This document shows, in pieces, positions 1 through 7,483 of a stretch of DNA of 64,000 bases. The stretch covers positions 107,554 to 171,553 of the forward strand of contig JAFYQQ010000014.1 of assembly GCA_017559845.1 (NCBI GenBank), written 5' to 3'. Both the position numbers and the translations under genes were made by a program. Every line of letters begins with the position of its first letter. Position 1 is the stretch's first letter. This DNA is from Bacteroidaceae bacterium. GTDB lineage: Bacteria > Bacteroidota > Bacteroidia > Bacteroidales > Bacteroidaceae. The notes under the pieces were generated by a model. The model was not told where the DNA came from and did no database searches. It was given only the letters and a program-made list of their open reading frames with translations.

Positions 1-2
1 GT

Positions 3-227
3 TACACTCAGGCTGATCCCGCTGGCACCTACGACTTGGTAATCAAGATTGATGGTACTCCCACTATTATGGACGGCATCCAGAATGCACTGGAAAACGT
101 GGCCAAGAGTGGTACCGTATATGACCTGAGCGGACGTCAGGTGAAGAAGAACGCAACCCTGAACGACCTGAAGGGCCTGGGCCGCGGCATCTACATTCTG
201 AATGGTGTGAAGGTTATGGTTAAGTAA
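3..227 (+). CDS. C-terminal end of a surface or secreted protein (partial)
   Basis: The frame is open to the left edge, so the start lies outside the window and only about 74 codons are visible. The end reads VYDLSGRQV, then GLGRGIYILNGVKVMVK. This matches the short C-terminal tail (a Y-D-hydrophobic-x-G-R motif followed by G-I-Y-I-x-x-G) common on exported Bacteroidetes proteins and related to type IX secretion sorting tails. The catalytic or binding part is not visible, so no function can be assigned. A strong terminator follows directly. Confidence 0.7.
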   Translation, partial: YTQADPAGTYDLVIKIDGTPTIMDGIQNALENVAKSGTVYDLSGRQVKKNATLNDLKGLGRGIYILNGVKVMVK

Positions 228-251
228 TCTGATAGTTGCTTACTTTCAATA

Positions 252-287
252 GAGAAGGCTCTCCGGTAAGGAGGGCCTTCTCCTTTT
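252..287 (+). terminator. Rho-independent terminator
   Basis: A 13-bp stem (252-264 with 270-282, one G-U pair) with loop GGTAA is followed by TTTT. It lies 25 bp after the stop of the partial surface-protein gene. Confidence 0.85.
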
Positions 288-325
288 GAGAGAACATAAA
301 AAAACTTTACACAAAAAATAGCAAA

Positions 326-414
326 AAGTAACACTTAAGTGTTTCTGCAAAATCACTTAAGTGTTACTTCGGAAAGACTTAAGAAAAACTCAAGAAACAC
401 TTAAGTCTTTTTTT
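326..414. repeat. Phased palindrome array, CTTAAG core, 22-bp period
   Basis: The core CTTAAG starts at 334, 356, 378 and 400, exactly 22 bp apart. The best unit is the perfect palindrome AACACTTAAGTGTT at 330-343. The 16-bp spacers differ from each other, so this is a fixed-spacing array rather than a plain tandem duplication. The same core and period recur at 39325-39418. Confidence 0.85.
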
Positions 415-616
415 GCGTATTTTCTAGGGAAATTTTACAAGATTGTATCCTCTTGATTATAAGAAGATTGAAAGTTTTCTTCATTTCTTCCCTTGCACCA
501 AAATCTCCTTTTTTTGTTTTTTGACAAATCGAAGGTAATGGCACGCCGATGACCGAAGAATTTTGAGCAGTGAGTTTTTGGATTAGACAGAAGAACATAA
601 GAACATGTTTTTCGTT

Positions 617-669
617 CCATCGGATATGCCATCCGATGGTGTAGAGGTGGGGATTTGCAATCCCCGCCT
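617..669. repeat. Two REP-like hairpins
   Basis: The first hairpin pairs CCATCGGAT (617-625) with ATCCGATGG (631-639). The second pairs 645-655 with 659-669 around TGC, with stem core GGGGATT/AATCCCC. They sit back to back, as dispersed intergenic palindromes often do. There is no T-tract, so they are probably not terminators. Confidence 0.6.
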
Positions 670-780
670 ATGCTCTCGGATCATAGACCCTTATACCCAG
701 AAACAGCGAATGACATCTTCGCCGTGACAAATTATAACCCAATGTACTCTCTTCGGACGCTGCACGCAGACGTCCCTACT

Positions 781-825
781 CCCTCATTGCTCATTACTCA
801 ATGCTCATCGCTCACTGTCAAACAT
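781..825. repeat. Heptamer-like CTCATTG/CTCATCG repeat
   Basis: A run of near-repeats of the form CTCATtgCTCATtaCTCA. The same repeat type occurs at 1408-1448 and 20820-20876. Confidence 0.6.
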
Positions 826-922
826 TTTTACCTTTGCCCTTCCTGCATACATAGGTACCAAAATGAACAAAAATCATTTAAAACAGTTCAAAAAGGCACA
901 TAAATGAATGGCTAAAATAGCC

Positions 923-1016
923 CAACTGGAAAAAAATAATTTCTCAGTTGAAAAAAAATATTTTTCCAGTTGGGAAGTTATTTTTTCGCAACTGGGCGTT
1001 TCCAACTTCCTAACTG
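923..1016. repeat. Phased palindrome array, CAACTG/CAGTTG core, 22-bp period
   Basis: Cores start at 923 (CAACTG), 945 (CAGTTG), 967 (CAGTTG), 989 (CAACTG) and 1011 (TAACTG), each exactly 22 bp apart, with A/T-rich and mostly dissimilar 16-bp spacers. Core orientation changes between units while phase is kept. The same core and period recur at 20035-20106. Confidence 0.85.
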
Positions 1017-1122
1017 GAATTCCCAAATTCCTCCCGTTTGTAAAAAGTTTTTTATCCAATGGAAGGAACAAGGCGTGGCGGGCGTTGTAGGCCGTGGGAG
1101 AGTGGTTGCCTTGGATCATAAA

Positions 1123-1307
1123 GATGTCTGGAAGACGTGGTTTTGGGGCCTTGGGTGTTTAATGGGTATAAAAGAATGGCGTCTGGAGGACGCGAATCGG
1201 TGGTGTGGGGTTGCCGTTCCTCGTCTTCCAGACGCCAGTTTGTGTTCTTGTCATATTTCCACGGGCTTGAAAGCCCGCGGCTATTCGTTTTCCCGTCTTC
1301 CAGACGG
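1123..1307. repeat. Dispersed CGTCTTCCAGACG palindromes
   Basis: Four copies of one palindrome lie in 185 bp: GTCTGGAAGAC near 1126, GCGTCTGGAGGACGC near 1179, and CGTCTTCCAGACG near 1222 and 1294. Between the last two is a further hairpin, CGGGCTTGAAAGCCCG, near 1262. Spacing is irregular, unlike the phased arrays. Confidence 0.6.
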
Positions 1308-1333
1308 CTTTTCGCTCACGGCTCATCATAACG

Positions 1334-1392
1334 ACAGCGAGCCTTTGCTTGTACCTGTCCTCGGTGAGATCCTGAAACGAGTTCAGGATGAC
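1334..1392. repeat. REPIN-like element, one arm only
   Basis: CGAGCCTTT is followed by about 15 variable bases, CTCGGTGAGATCC, and the palindrome TCCTGAAACGAGTTCAGGA. The reverse complement of 20675-20761 has the same order of blocks plus a second palindromic arm that is missing here. Confidence 0.7.
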
Positions 1393-1407
1393 GATTGGAG
1401 GATTCGA

Positions 1408-1448
1408 TCATCGCTCACCGCTCATCGCTCACAACTCATAGCTCAAAG
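1408..1448. repeat. Heptamer-like repeat overlapping a gene end
   Basis: Repeats of the form CTCATCGCTCACCG run up to and slightly across the stop codon of the dipeptidyl peptidase at 1443-1445. On the minus strand they read as TGAGCGATGAG, rich in stop codons. Confidence 0.6.
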
Positions 1449-3584
1449 TCCCATTTCGCGGATAAGGTGGGGTGCGTGTCCCCATTTCTCTATGAGGAAC
1501 AGAACAAAGCGGATATCCACGCCGATACAGCGCTGCAGGTCGCTGTTGAAGCTGATGTCGCCGCTCATGGCTTCCCAGTTTCCGTCGAAGGCCAGTCCAA
1601 TGAGCTCGCCGCGTCCGTTGAACATGGGGCTGCCGGAGTTTCCACCGGTGATGTCGTTGTTGCTGATGAAGCAGAGCTGCATCTCTCCGGTATGCTTGTC
1701 GGCATATCGTCCCCATTCGCCCTTTTGCATCAGCGCCACGATGTCGTCTTCCAACTTGTAGTCCTCAATTTCCTTCTGCTTGGCGGCCTTGTCCAGCAGG
1801 CTCTGTGCGTTGGTGAAGTAGTCGAACTTCTTGCCGCCTGCAGTGTAGTCCTGGATGAAACCGTAGCTCAGACGCATGGTGAAGTTGGCGTCGCTGTAGT
1901 GCGGGTTTTCCTGATCCATCTCCAGCAGCGCCTGGGTGAGCAGATGCTCGTTGAAGGTGATGATACGTCCCTCCTCGCGCATGCTCTGCTGTATCTGCAT
2001 GAGCTTGTTGGGGATAATCTTGCACAATTTGAAGGCGGGGTCTGTCTCGCGCAGGCTGCTGTCTGCCAGCAGTCGGTCCAGACAGTCGGCCTCCTTGCAG
2101 ATGGTCTTCTCAAAGAGGTGGCGTGTGTAGGCTTTGCAGTCACCGCCGAATTCTTTGTCAATGATGTTGTAGCACTCGGGCAGGAACTTGGCAGCAACCT
2201 GCTGGCGGTAGTTCTCTAGCAGCACACCCATGGTCTCCTGGTCCAGACGTGCGTCATAGTCTTTAAAGAAGCGCTGTATGGACTCGCGGGTGGATTCAAT
2301 CTGTTCCTTTCCAGCATCCTGTGATATGCGGCTCAGCATGCTGGCTATGCGGTAGATCTCTATGCCGCGCATGAAGGTCTCGTTGTAATAACCGCTGGCG
2401 TGTACAGCCTCGCGGCGGTTGGCATAAGCCTGTTCCAGTTGTGTGAACATCTCACCGAAACGGCGTGTCAGCTCCTTGTCGCCCTTGAACCATTGTGCCA
2501 AACGTTTTTCAAGTGCTTGCTTCTGGCCGATGACGTTGAGGTCGGCAATGGCCTTGTTCATGCCGATGGAGTTTTTCCAGTAGTTGCTGCTGCTGGCGTA
2601 TTTGCTGGCATACTTGATTCCGGTGGCTCGGTCTGCGTCCATCCATTTCTTCCAGACTTCTTGTTTCTTTCCACGTACTTGTATGGTGGATATGTTGCGG
2701 TCGTTTACGCGTTCGCTGATTCCCCACGAGCTGAGATAGCGGCTGGTGCTGCCGGGATAGCCCACGGTCATGCAGTAGTCGCCGGGACGGTATCCGTCAA
2801 TGCTCACTTTGGCATATCGCTTGGGCTTCAGTGGCACGTTGTCCTTGCTGTATTCTGCGGGCTCGCCGTTCTTGTCTGCATAGATGCGGAACATGCTGAA
2901 GTCGCAGGTTTGGCGGGGCCACATCCAGTTGTCCGTGTCGCCGCCGAACTTACCCAGCGTCTGTGTGGCGGTGAAGACCAGGCGCACGTCGCGATAGGTC
3001 TTGTACTTCGATACATAGAATGCGTTACCGCCGTAGTAGCTTCTTACCATGCAGTCCATGCCCGGATTGGCACGACTGTATTCGCGCTCCACAGCGCTGC
3101 AGATGGAGTCGGTTTTGGTGTTGTTGATTTCCCTTGCGGGGATGGTGGGGTTGGCACGGTAGATGCTGTCCAGGGCGGTCATGATGCGCGAGGTGCATTC
3201 CTCGGTGCTTTGCAGAAAACGCACGAACAGACCCTCGGCGGGGCGTTCCTCTTCCATATTCTTTGCCACGAATCCGTTGGCCAGAATGTCATCTTCAGGG
3301 GTAGAAAGTGCCTGGATGGCACCGAAACCGCAGTGGTGGTTGGTGAACACCAGTCCGTTGGGGCTGACAACAACGCCGGAACAGAAGTCGCCGAAGTCGA
3401 CTACGGCATCTTTGAGGCTTACGCCGTCGGGGTTGTACAGTTCTGAGGGTGTCAGGGTCAGACCCAGCCCTTTCATGATGTCGGCTGTTTTCTGGTCTAT
3501 ACGGTTCAGCATCCACATGCCTTCGTCGGCGTGCAGATGCAAACAGCCAGCCGCCAGCAGGGCGGCGGCAAGGATTTTCTTCAT
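1443..3584 (-). CDS. dpp7: S46 family dipeptidyl peptidase, DPP7 type
   Basis: A 713-residue serine exopeptidase that removes dipeptides from the N-terminus of oligopeptides in the periplasm, feeding amino-acid fermentation. The start chosen is the ATG at 3584, giving a signal peptide (MKKILAAALLAAG, likely cut near residue 19); two upstream in-frame starts would add charged residues before it. The catalytic His lies in TNHHCGFG (about residues 81-88) and the nucleophile is Ser650 in GGNSGSP. Eighteen residues later is Gly668 in FDGNWEA. In this family Gly at that place marks DPP7 (hydrophobic P1 preference) and Arg marks DPP11 (acidic). It follows the helicase gene by 34 bp and is probably co-transcribed. 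The last codons abut a heptamer-like repeat. Confidence 0.92.
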   Translation of the reverse strand: MKKILAAALLAAGCLHLHADEGMWMLNRIDQKTADIMKGLGLTLTPSELYNPDGVSLKDAVVDFGDFCSGVVVSPNGLVFTNHHCGFGAIQALSTPEDDILANGFVAKNMEEERPAEGLFVRFLQSTEECTSRIMTALDSIYRANPTIPAREINNTKTDSICSAVEREYSRANPGMDCMVRSYYGGNAFYVSKYKTYRDVRLVFTATQTLGKFGGDTDNWMWPRQTCDFSMFRIYADKNGEPAEYSKDNVPLKPKRYAKVSIDGYRPGDYCMTVGYPGSTSRYLSSWGISERVNDRNISTIQVRGKKQEVWKKWMDADRATGIKYASKYASSSNYWKNSIGMNKAIADLNVIGQKQALEKRLAQWFKGDKELTRRFGEMFTQLEQAYANRREAVHASGYYNETFMRGIEIYRIASMLSRISQDAGKEQIESTRESIQRFFKDYDARLDQETMGVLLENYRQQVAAKFLPECYNIIDKEFGGDCKAYTRHLFEKTICKEADCLDRLLADSSLRETDPAFKLCKIIPNKLMQIQQSMREEGRIITFNEHLLTQALLEMDQENPHYSDANFTMRLSYGFIQDYTAGGKKFDYFTNAQSLLDKAAKQKEIEDYKLEDDIVALMQKGEWGRYADKHTGEMQLCFISNNDITGGNSGSPMFNGRGELIGLAFDGNWEAMSGDISFNSDLQRCIGVDIRFVLFLIEKWGHAPHLIREMGL

Positions 3585-3618
3585 TTGCATAAGATGTAGT
3601 GTGTTGTTTTTATTGGGT

Positions 3619-5511
3619 TTATTTCTTCTTGGGCTTTCTTCTTGCCCATCCTTCTTCATCGCCGCCCTTGTTTTTCTTCATGTCGGGGTTGAGGAACGCC
3701 AGCCAGTCTTCCTTGGCATATTTTTTTCCGCGCGGACTGGTGTATCCTCTTTCCTCGCGACTGGGCTTTTTCTTTGAGGATTTTTCCTGTGCGGGTTTCT
3801 CGGCTCTGTCCTTCTTGCGTGCCTTGGTGGCTGAGGGAGCGTTGCCCTTCTCACCGCGGTCGGCATAGTCGGCCACCACGCTGCGTCCCTTCACCGTTAC
3901 GCCGTGCTTCAGACCCTTGACTACGCGGTCGGCATCCGCTTCGGCCACTTCCACAAAGGAGAAGTTCTTCATCAAGTCTATGCGGCCAATCTCCACCTTG
4001 TTGCCCTTCACGTTGTTGTTGATGAGGCCAATGATCTCACGGGCGAACTGTCCGTCAATCTTACCCACGTTGAGGAACAGCCTTACATATCCTTCTTCCG
4101 CGGTGCGGTCTCCGCGTTTGCGTCCGCCCTCGGCCTTTCCTCCCTTCTTGCCGTCTTTACCCTTTGCCTGGGTCACGTTCTCTATTTCGGGTGCGTTGGC
4201 ATAGTATTGCAGGAAGCGTCCGAACTCGCGGCTCAGTACGCGCTTGATGAGGTCTTCCTTGTCCAACCACTCCCATCGCTTTGCCACTTCGGGCAGGAAG
4301 GGGGCAATTTCTTCCTCGTCGATCTCCACGCGTTCAATCTCGTCAATGACATGATAGAGTTGCTTGGCGCAGATGTCTTTGGGCTCGGGCAGGACACCTT
4401 TGACAAACTCTTTCTGAATGATGCGCTCCACCTGCTTTATCTTGTTCTTCTCCTTTACGTGCACAATGCAGATGCTGGTTCCCTTTTTTCCGGCGCGTCC
4501 TGTACGTCCGCTGCGGTGGGTATAGCTTTCCGTGTCGTCGGGCATGCCATAGTTGATGACGTGGGTCAGGTCGTTCACGTCCAGGCCGCGTGCTGCCACA
4601 TCGGTGGCAATGAGCAGTTGGGTGCGGTGTTTGCGGAACTTCTGCATGGTGAGGTCACGCTGTTGCTGGCTCAGTTCGCCATGCAGGGCATCGGCGTTGT
4701 ATCCGTCGCGTATCAGATTGTCCGCCACCTCCTGTGTCTCCATTCGGGTACGGCAGAAGATGATGGCGTAGATGCGGGGATAGAAGTCCACAATGCGCTT
4801 CAATGCCAGGTATTTGTCTTTGGCGTGAACCATATAATAGATGTGGTTTACGCTTTCGGCTCCTTCGTTTCTGCTTCCCACTTGTATGGTGTGCGGGCTG
4901 TGCAGGTAGTTTTTGGCAATGCGTTCGATTTCCTTGCTCATGGTGGCGCTGAAAAGCAATGTGCTACGCTCCTGGGGAACGCCCTCAAGGATTGCGTCCA
5001 GATCCTCCTGGAATCCCATGCTGAGCATTTCGTCCGCCTCGTCCAAGACCACATGACTGATGTTGGAAAGCTGTGCCACGCCACGTTTCATAAGGTCAAG
5101 CAGTCGGCCCGGTGTGGCTACAATGATGTCCACTCCTGCCTTCAAAGCACGAATCTGCGGTTCAATGTTGGCACCGCCATAGACAGCCAGAATGCGCAGC
5201 GAGGGCATGTGCTTGGAGAAACCCTCAAGATCATCGGCAATCTGCAGGCAAAGCTCACGGGTAGGACTGAGAATAAGCGCCTTTGGTCCGCGGGCTTCCA
5301 CCGAGCGCAGTTTTTCCAGCACAGGAAGTCCGTATGCTGCGGTCTTTCCGGTTCCGGTTTGTGCCAATGCAATCAAATCAACGTTGGGGGTGTCTTGGGA
5401 TAGTAACCAGGGAATCACCTCTTCCTGAACAGGCATGGGGTGTTCGTACCCCTGCTCTTCAATGGCTTGCAACAATTCTTCGCACAAGCCTAATTCTGCA
5501 AAAGTCTTCAT
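3619..5511 (-). CDS. DEAD-box ATP-dependent RNA helicase (CsdA/DbpA-like)
   Basis: A 630-residue cytoplasmic helicase that remodels RNA, probably in ribosome assembly or mRNA turnover. The Q-motif region (residues 22-30) is followed by Walker A AQTGTGKT (50-57), PTREL, TPGRLLDL, DEAD, SATM, and the second-domain motifs ATDVAARGLDV and HRSGRTGRAG. A DbpA-type RNA-binding domain (starting YVRLFLNVGKIDG) precedes a Lys/Arg-rich tail of about 80 residues. The ATG at 5511 was chosen because the protein then begins directly at the helicase fold, with a promoter -7 box just upstream. The open frame extends to 5865, but that part runs over the divergent patatin gene and looks spurious. Confidence 0.95.
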   Translation of the reverse strand: MKTFAELGLCEELLQAIEEQGYEHPMPVQEEVIPWLLSQDTPNVDLIALAQTGTGKTAAYGLPVLEKLRSVEARGPKALILSPTRELCLQIADDLEGFSKHMPSLRILAVYGGANIEPQIRALKAGVDIIVATPGRLLDLMKRGVAQLSNISHVVLDEADEMLSMGFQEDLDAILEGVPQERSTLLFSATMSKEIERIAKNYLHSPHTIQVGSRNEGAESVNHIYYMVHAKDKYLALKRIVDFYPRIYAIIFCRTRMETQEVADNLIRDGYNADALHGELSQQQRDLTMQKFRKHRTQLLIATDVAARGLDVNDLTHVINYGMPDDTESYTHRSGRTGRAGKKGTSICIVHVKEKNKIKQVERIIQKEFVKGVLPEPKDICAKQLYHVIDEIERVEIDEEEIAPFLPEVAKRWEWLDKEDLIKRVLSREFGRFLQYYANAPEIENVTQAKGKDGKKGGKAEGGRKRGDRTAEEGYVRLFLNVGKIDGQFAREIIGLINNNVKGNKVEIGRIDLMKNFSFVEVAEADADRVVKGLKHGVTVKGRSVVADYADRGEKGNAPSATKARKKDRAEKPAQEKSSKKKPSREERGYTSPRGKKYAKEDWLAFLNPDMKKNKGGDEEGWARRKPKKK

Positions 5512-5519
5512 ATTGGGTG

Positions 5520-5527
5520 CAAAGGTA
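5520..5527 (-). promoter_or_regulatory. Promoter -7 box of the RNA helicase gene
   Basis: On the minus strand this reads TACCTTTG, matching TAnnTTTG. It lies 8 bp from the helicase ATG, so the mRNA would be nearly leaderless. No clear -33 TTTG is seen. Confidence 0.5.
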
Positions 5528-5571
5528 GTTATTTTTTCGCATTTCTCCCTGATTCTTAACTGAAAAAAGCC

Positions 5572-5579
5572 TATCTTTG
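5572..5579 (+). promoter_or_regulatory. Promoter -7 box of the patatin gene
   Basis: TATCTTTG followed by C lies 19 bp before the ATG at 5599. Together with the minus-strand box at 5520 it makes a compact divergent promoter pair. Confidence 0.55.
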
Positions 5580-5598
5580 CACGCAAAATAAAAAAGAT

Positions 5599-6468
5599 AT
5601 GACGAAGAACGGACTGATTTTGGAGGGCGGCGGTATGCGTGCGTTGTTTACGGCGGGAATACTGGACGTTATGATGGAAGAAGGTGTAACCTTTGACGGA
5701 ATGGTTGGCGTGTCTGCTGGAGCCACTTTCGGCTGCAATTTCAAATCGCGCCAGCCGGGACGTTCCCTGCGCTACAATCTGCGCTTCATCGGCGACTCCC
5801 GTTACATGGGATGGCGCACTTTGTTGAAGGACGGAAATCTGGTGAGTGCGGAATTCAGTTACCACATCATGCCCACCCAGTTGGATGTGTTTGATGCAGA
5901 AACGTTTGCGGCGAACCCAATGGAGTTCTATATCGTCTGTACCGATGTGTTTACGGGAAAACCCGTGTACAAACTTTTAGACAAGGCCGATTACAATGGA
6001 ATGGAATGGCTTAGAGCGTCTGCCTCGATGCCCATTGTCTCCACACCGGTTCAGGTGGACGGTCGGACATTGTTGGATGGCGGAATCGCTGACTCCATCC
6101 CTTTACGCTTCTTGCAAGAAAAGGGTTACGGACGTAACATCGTCATCCTTACACAGCCCAAGGGCTTCAAGAAAAAGCGCACCAAGCTGATGCCGGCGTT
6201 CCATCTTTTTACCCGCCGTTATCCGGCCATTGTGCGTGCCATGTCCCGCCGGCATATCATGTATAACGAGCAGTTGGATTATCTTGAACAGCAGGAGCGC
6301 GAGGGGAATATCCTGCTTATTTATCCGCCCGAACCTTTGCCCATTGGCCGTACGGAACAGAACGAGAAGAAAATGAGGCATATCTATGCCTTGGGACGCG
6401 AAATGGGTGTCAGACGTCTGGAGGAGATAAAGGCTTTCTTGACGGAAGCAAAAAACGAGAACAAATGA
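5599..6468 (+). CDS. Patatin-like phospholipase
   Basis: A 289-residue predicted lipid acyl hydrolase. It has the oxyanion-hole glycines GGGMR (residues 10-14), the nucleophile elbow GVSAG with Ser39, and the second dyad residue Asp160 in LLDGG, so the Ser-Asp dyad is complete. There is no signal peptide, and the length fits the YjjU/RssA-like bacterial group. The natural substrate is not known. Its stop overlaps the next gene by ATGA, so the two are probably translationally coupled. Confidence 0.88.
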   Translation: MTKNGLILEGGGMRALFTAGILDVMMEEGVTFDGMVGVSAGATFGCNFKSRQPGRSLRYNLRFIGDSRYMGWRTLLKDGNLVSAEFSYHIMPTQLDVFDAETFAANPMEFYIVCTDVFTGKPVYKLLDKADYNGMEWLRASASMPIVSTPVQVDGRTLLDGGIADSIPLRFLQEKGYGRNIVILTQPKGFKKKRTKLMPAFHLFTRRYPAIVRAMSRRHIMYNEQLDYLEQQEREGNILLIYPPEPLPIGRTEQNEKKMRHIYALGREMGVRRLEEIKAFLTEAKNENK

Positions 6469-7394
6469 AAAAGGACTCAAATATGCGCAAAGTCATTGGG
6501 ATGGGGGAGACCATCCTTGACATACTTTTCAAGAACCGGCAGCCCGTTGCGGCCGTGCCAGGAGGTAGCAGTTTTAATGCCATCATCAGCACGGGAAGAG
6601 TGGGCGTACCCTGCCATTTCATCGGCAGTACTGGAGCCGACGAGGTGGGGCAGATGATTGTGGATTTCATGCATGCCAACGGTGTCAGCACGCAGTATTT
6701 CGAGCAGACAGAGGAGAAGAGCGCCGTCAGCCTGGCGTTTCTTGATGAGGCTGGCGATGCCCATTATTCTTTCTACAAGCCCTCGGTCAAGTGCCCTGGC
6801 GAAAAGAGCCATCCCGCATTCGCTCAAGACGATGTGTTGCTCTTTGGCTCTTATTATGCCTGCTGTCAGCCCATGCACCCTTTTGTGGAAGCGGTGATGG
6901 ATGAGGCGGTGCGGTCTGGAGCCATCCTTTATTATGACTTGAATTTCCGTCGTGGCCATGCCCATGAACTGCCAGTCCTGCTGCCCGTCATTGAGCAGAA
7001 TATGAAGCAGAGTACCATTGTGCGCGGCAGTGCCGATGATTTTGAGGTGATGTATGGAATGCGCAATGCTGAGGAAATCTACAGAAACCATGTATCGCAG
7101 CATTGCCAACTGTTCATTTGTACCTCTGGCGCAGAGGATATAACAGTATGTACTCCCGGCGGTATCTACAAATATCCGGTAGCACCCATTCATGACGTGG
7201 TAAGTACGGTGGGAGCCGGTGACAATTTCAATGCCGGAATGGCCTGTGCAATGATATGGCAGGGTGTTTTGCGCGAGCAGTTACCCGCGCTTGGAAAGGA
7301 CGGATGGTTGCGTCTGTTGGATACAGCCACAGCCTTTTCTTCCGCTGCCTGCCGTAGTACGGAAAATTATGTCCCGACGGATTTCAGATTGTAA
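6465..7394 (+). CDS. PfkB-family carbohydrate kinase
   Basis: A 309-residue ribokinase-superfamily sugar kinase that transfers phosphate from ATP to a sugar or related alcohol; substrate unknown. The N-terminal part has the GG sugar-binding signature (PGGSSFNAIISTGR) and the C-terminal part the GAGD motif with the catalytic Asp (STVGAGDNFNAG). Ser stands where many members have Asp before the Thr. The ATG at 6465 overlaps the patatin stop by 4 bp. A second ATG at 6483 is preceded by AAAAAGGA and matches where relatives usually begin (MRKVIGMGE), so it may be the true start. Confidence 0.88.
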   Translation: MKKDSNMRKVIGMGETILDILFKNRQPVAAVPGGSSFNAIISTGRVGVPCHFIGSTGADEVGQMIVDFMHANGVSTQYFEQTEEKSAVSLAFLDEAGDAHYSFYKPSVKCPGEKSHPAFAQDDVLLFGSYYACCQPMHPFVEAVMDEAVRSGAILYYDLNFRRGHAHELPVLLPVIEQNMKQSTIVRGSADDFEVMYGMRNAEEIYRNHVSQHCQLFICTSGAEDITVCTPGGIYKYPVAPIHDVVSTVGAGDNFNAGMACAMIWQGVLREQLPALGKDGWLRLLDTATAFSSAACRSTENYVPTDFRL

Positions 7395-7454
7395 CGTCAG
7401 CAGACAAAACAGCAAAAAAGCTTGGGCTGCACAAGAATGTTGGATAAAAAATAG

Positions 7455-7462
7455 TATCTTTG
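7455..7462 (+). promoter_or_regulatory. Promoter -7 box of the Rid-like gene
   Basis: TATCTTTG followed by C lies 21 bp before the ATG at 7484. A TTG at 7440 is too close for the usual 20-nt spacing, so the -33 element is unclear. Confidence 0.45.
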
Positions 7463-7483
7463 CAGCCAAATGACAAAAAAATA

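Larger units (their letters stand above)
228..1442. other. Gene-free stretch packed with short repeats
   Basis: The 1.2 kb between the convergent surface-protein and dipeptidyl-peptidase genes holds no convincing gene. Short frames here lack recognisable domains and run across palindromes. It contains a terminator, two phased palindrome arrays (326-414 and 923-1016), two hairpins near 617-669, repeated GTCTTCCAGAC palindromes, half of a REPIN-like element, and heptamer-like repeats. Nothing was recognised in 416-600 or 1020-1120. Confidence 0.7.

Noticed and set aside
326..414. CRISPR array
   Set aside because: Fixed spacing with variable spacers looks similar at first, but cores are only 6-14 bp, spacers 16 bp, orientation flips in sister arrays, and no cas genes are present.
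970..1761. A 263-codon plus-strand frame crossing the repeat-rich gap
   Set aside because: It runs across palindromes and heptamer repeats and then antisense into the peptidase; no domain.
2400..3446. A 348-codon plus-strand frame opposite the S46 peptidase
   Set aside because: The peptidase on the other strand has a complete catalytic layout; the plus frame has no recognisable features.
3904..5403. A 499-codon open frame on the plus strand inside the helicase gene
   Set aside because: It is antisense to a clear DEAD-box gene, has no domain or start signal, and its composition mirrors the codon bias of the other strand.
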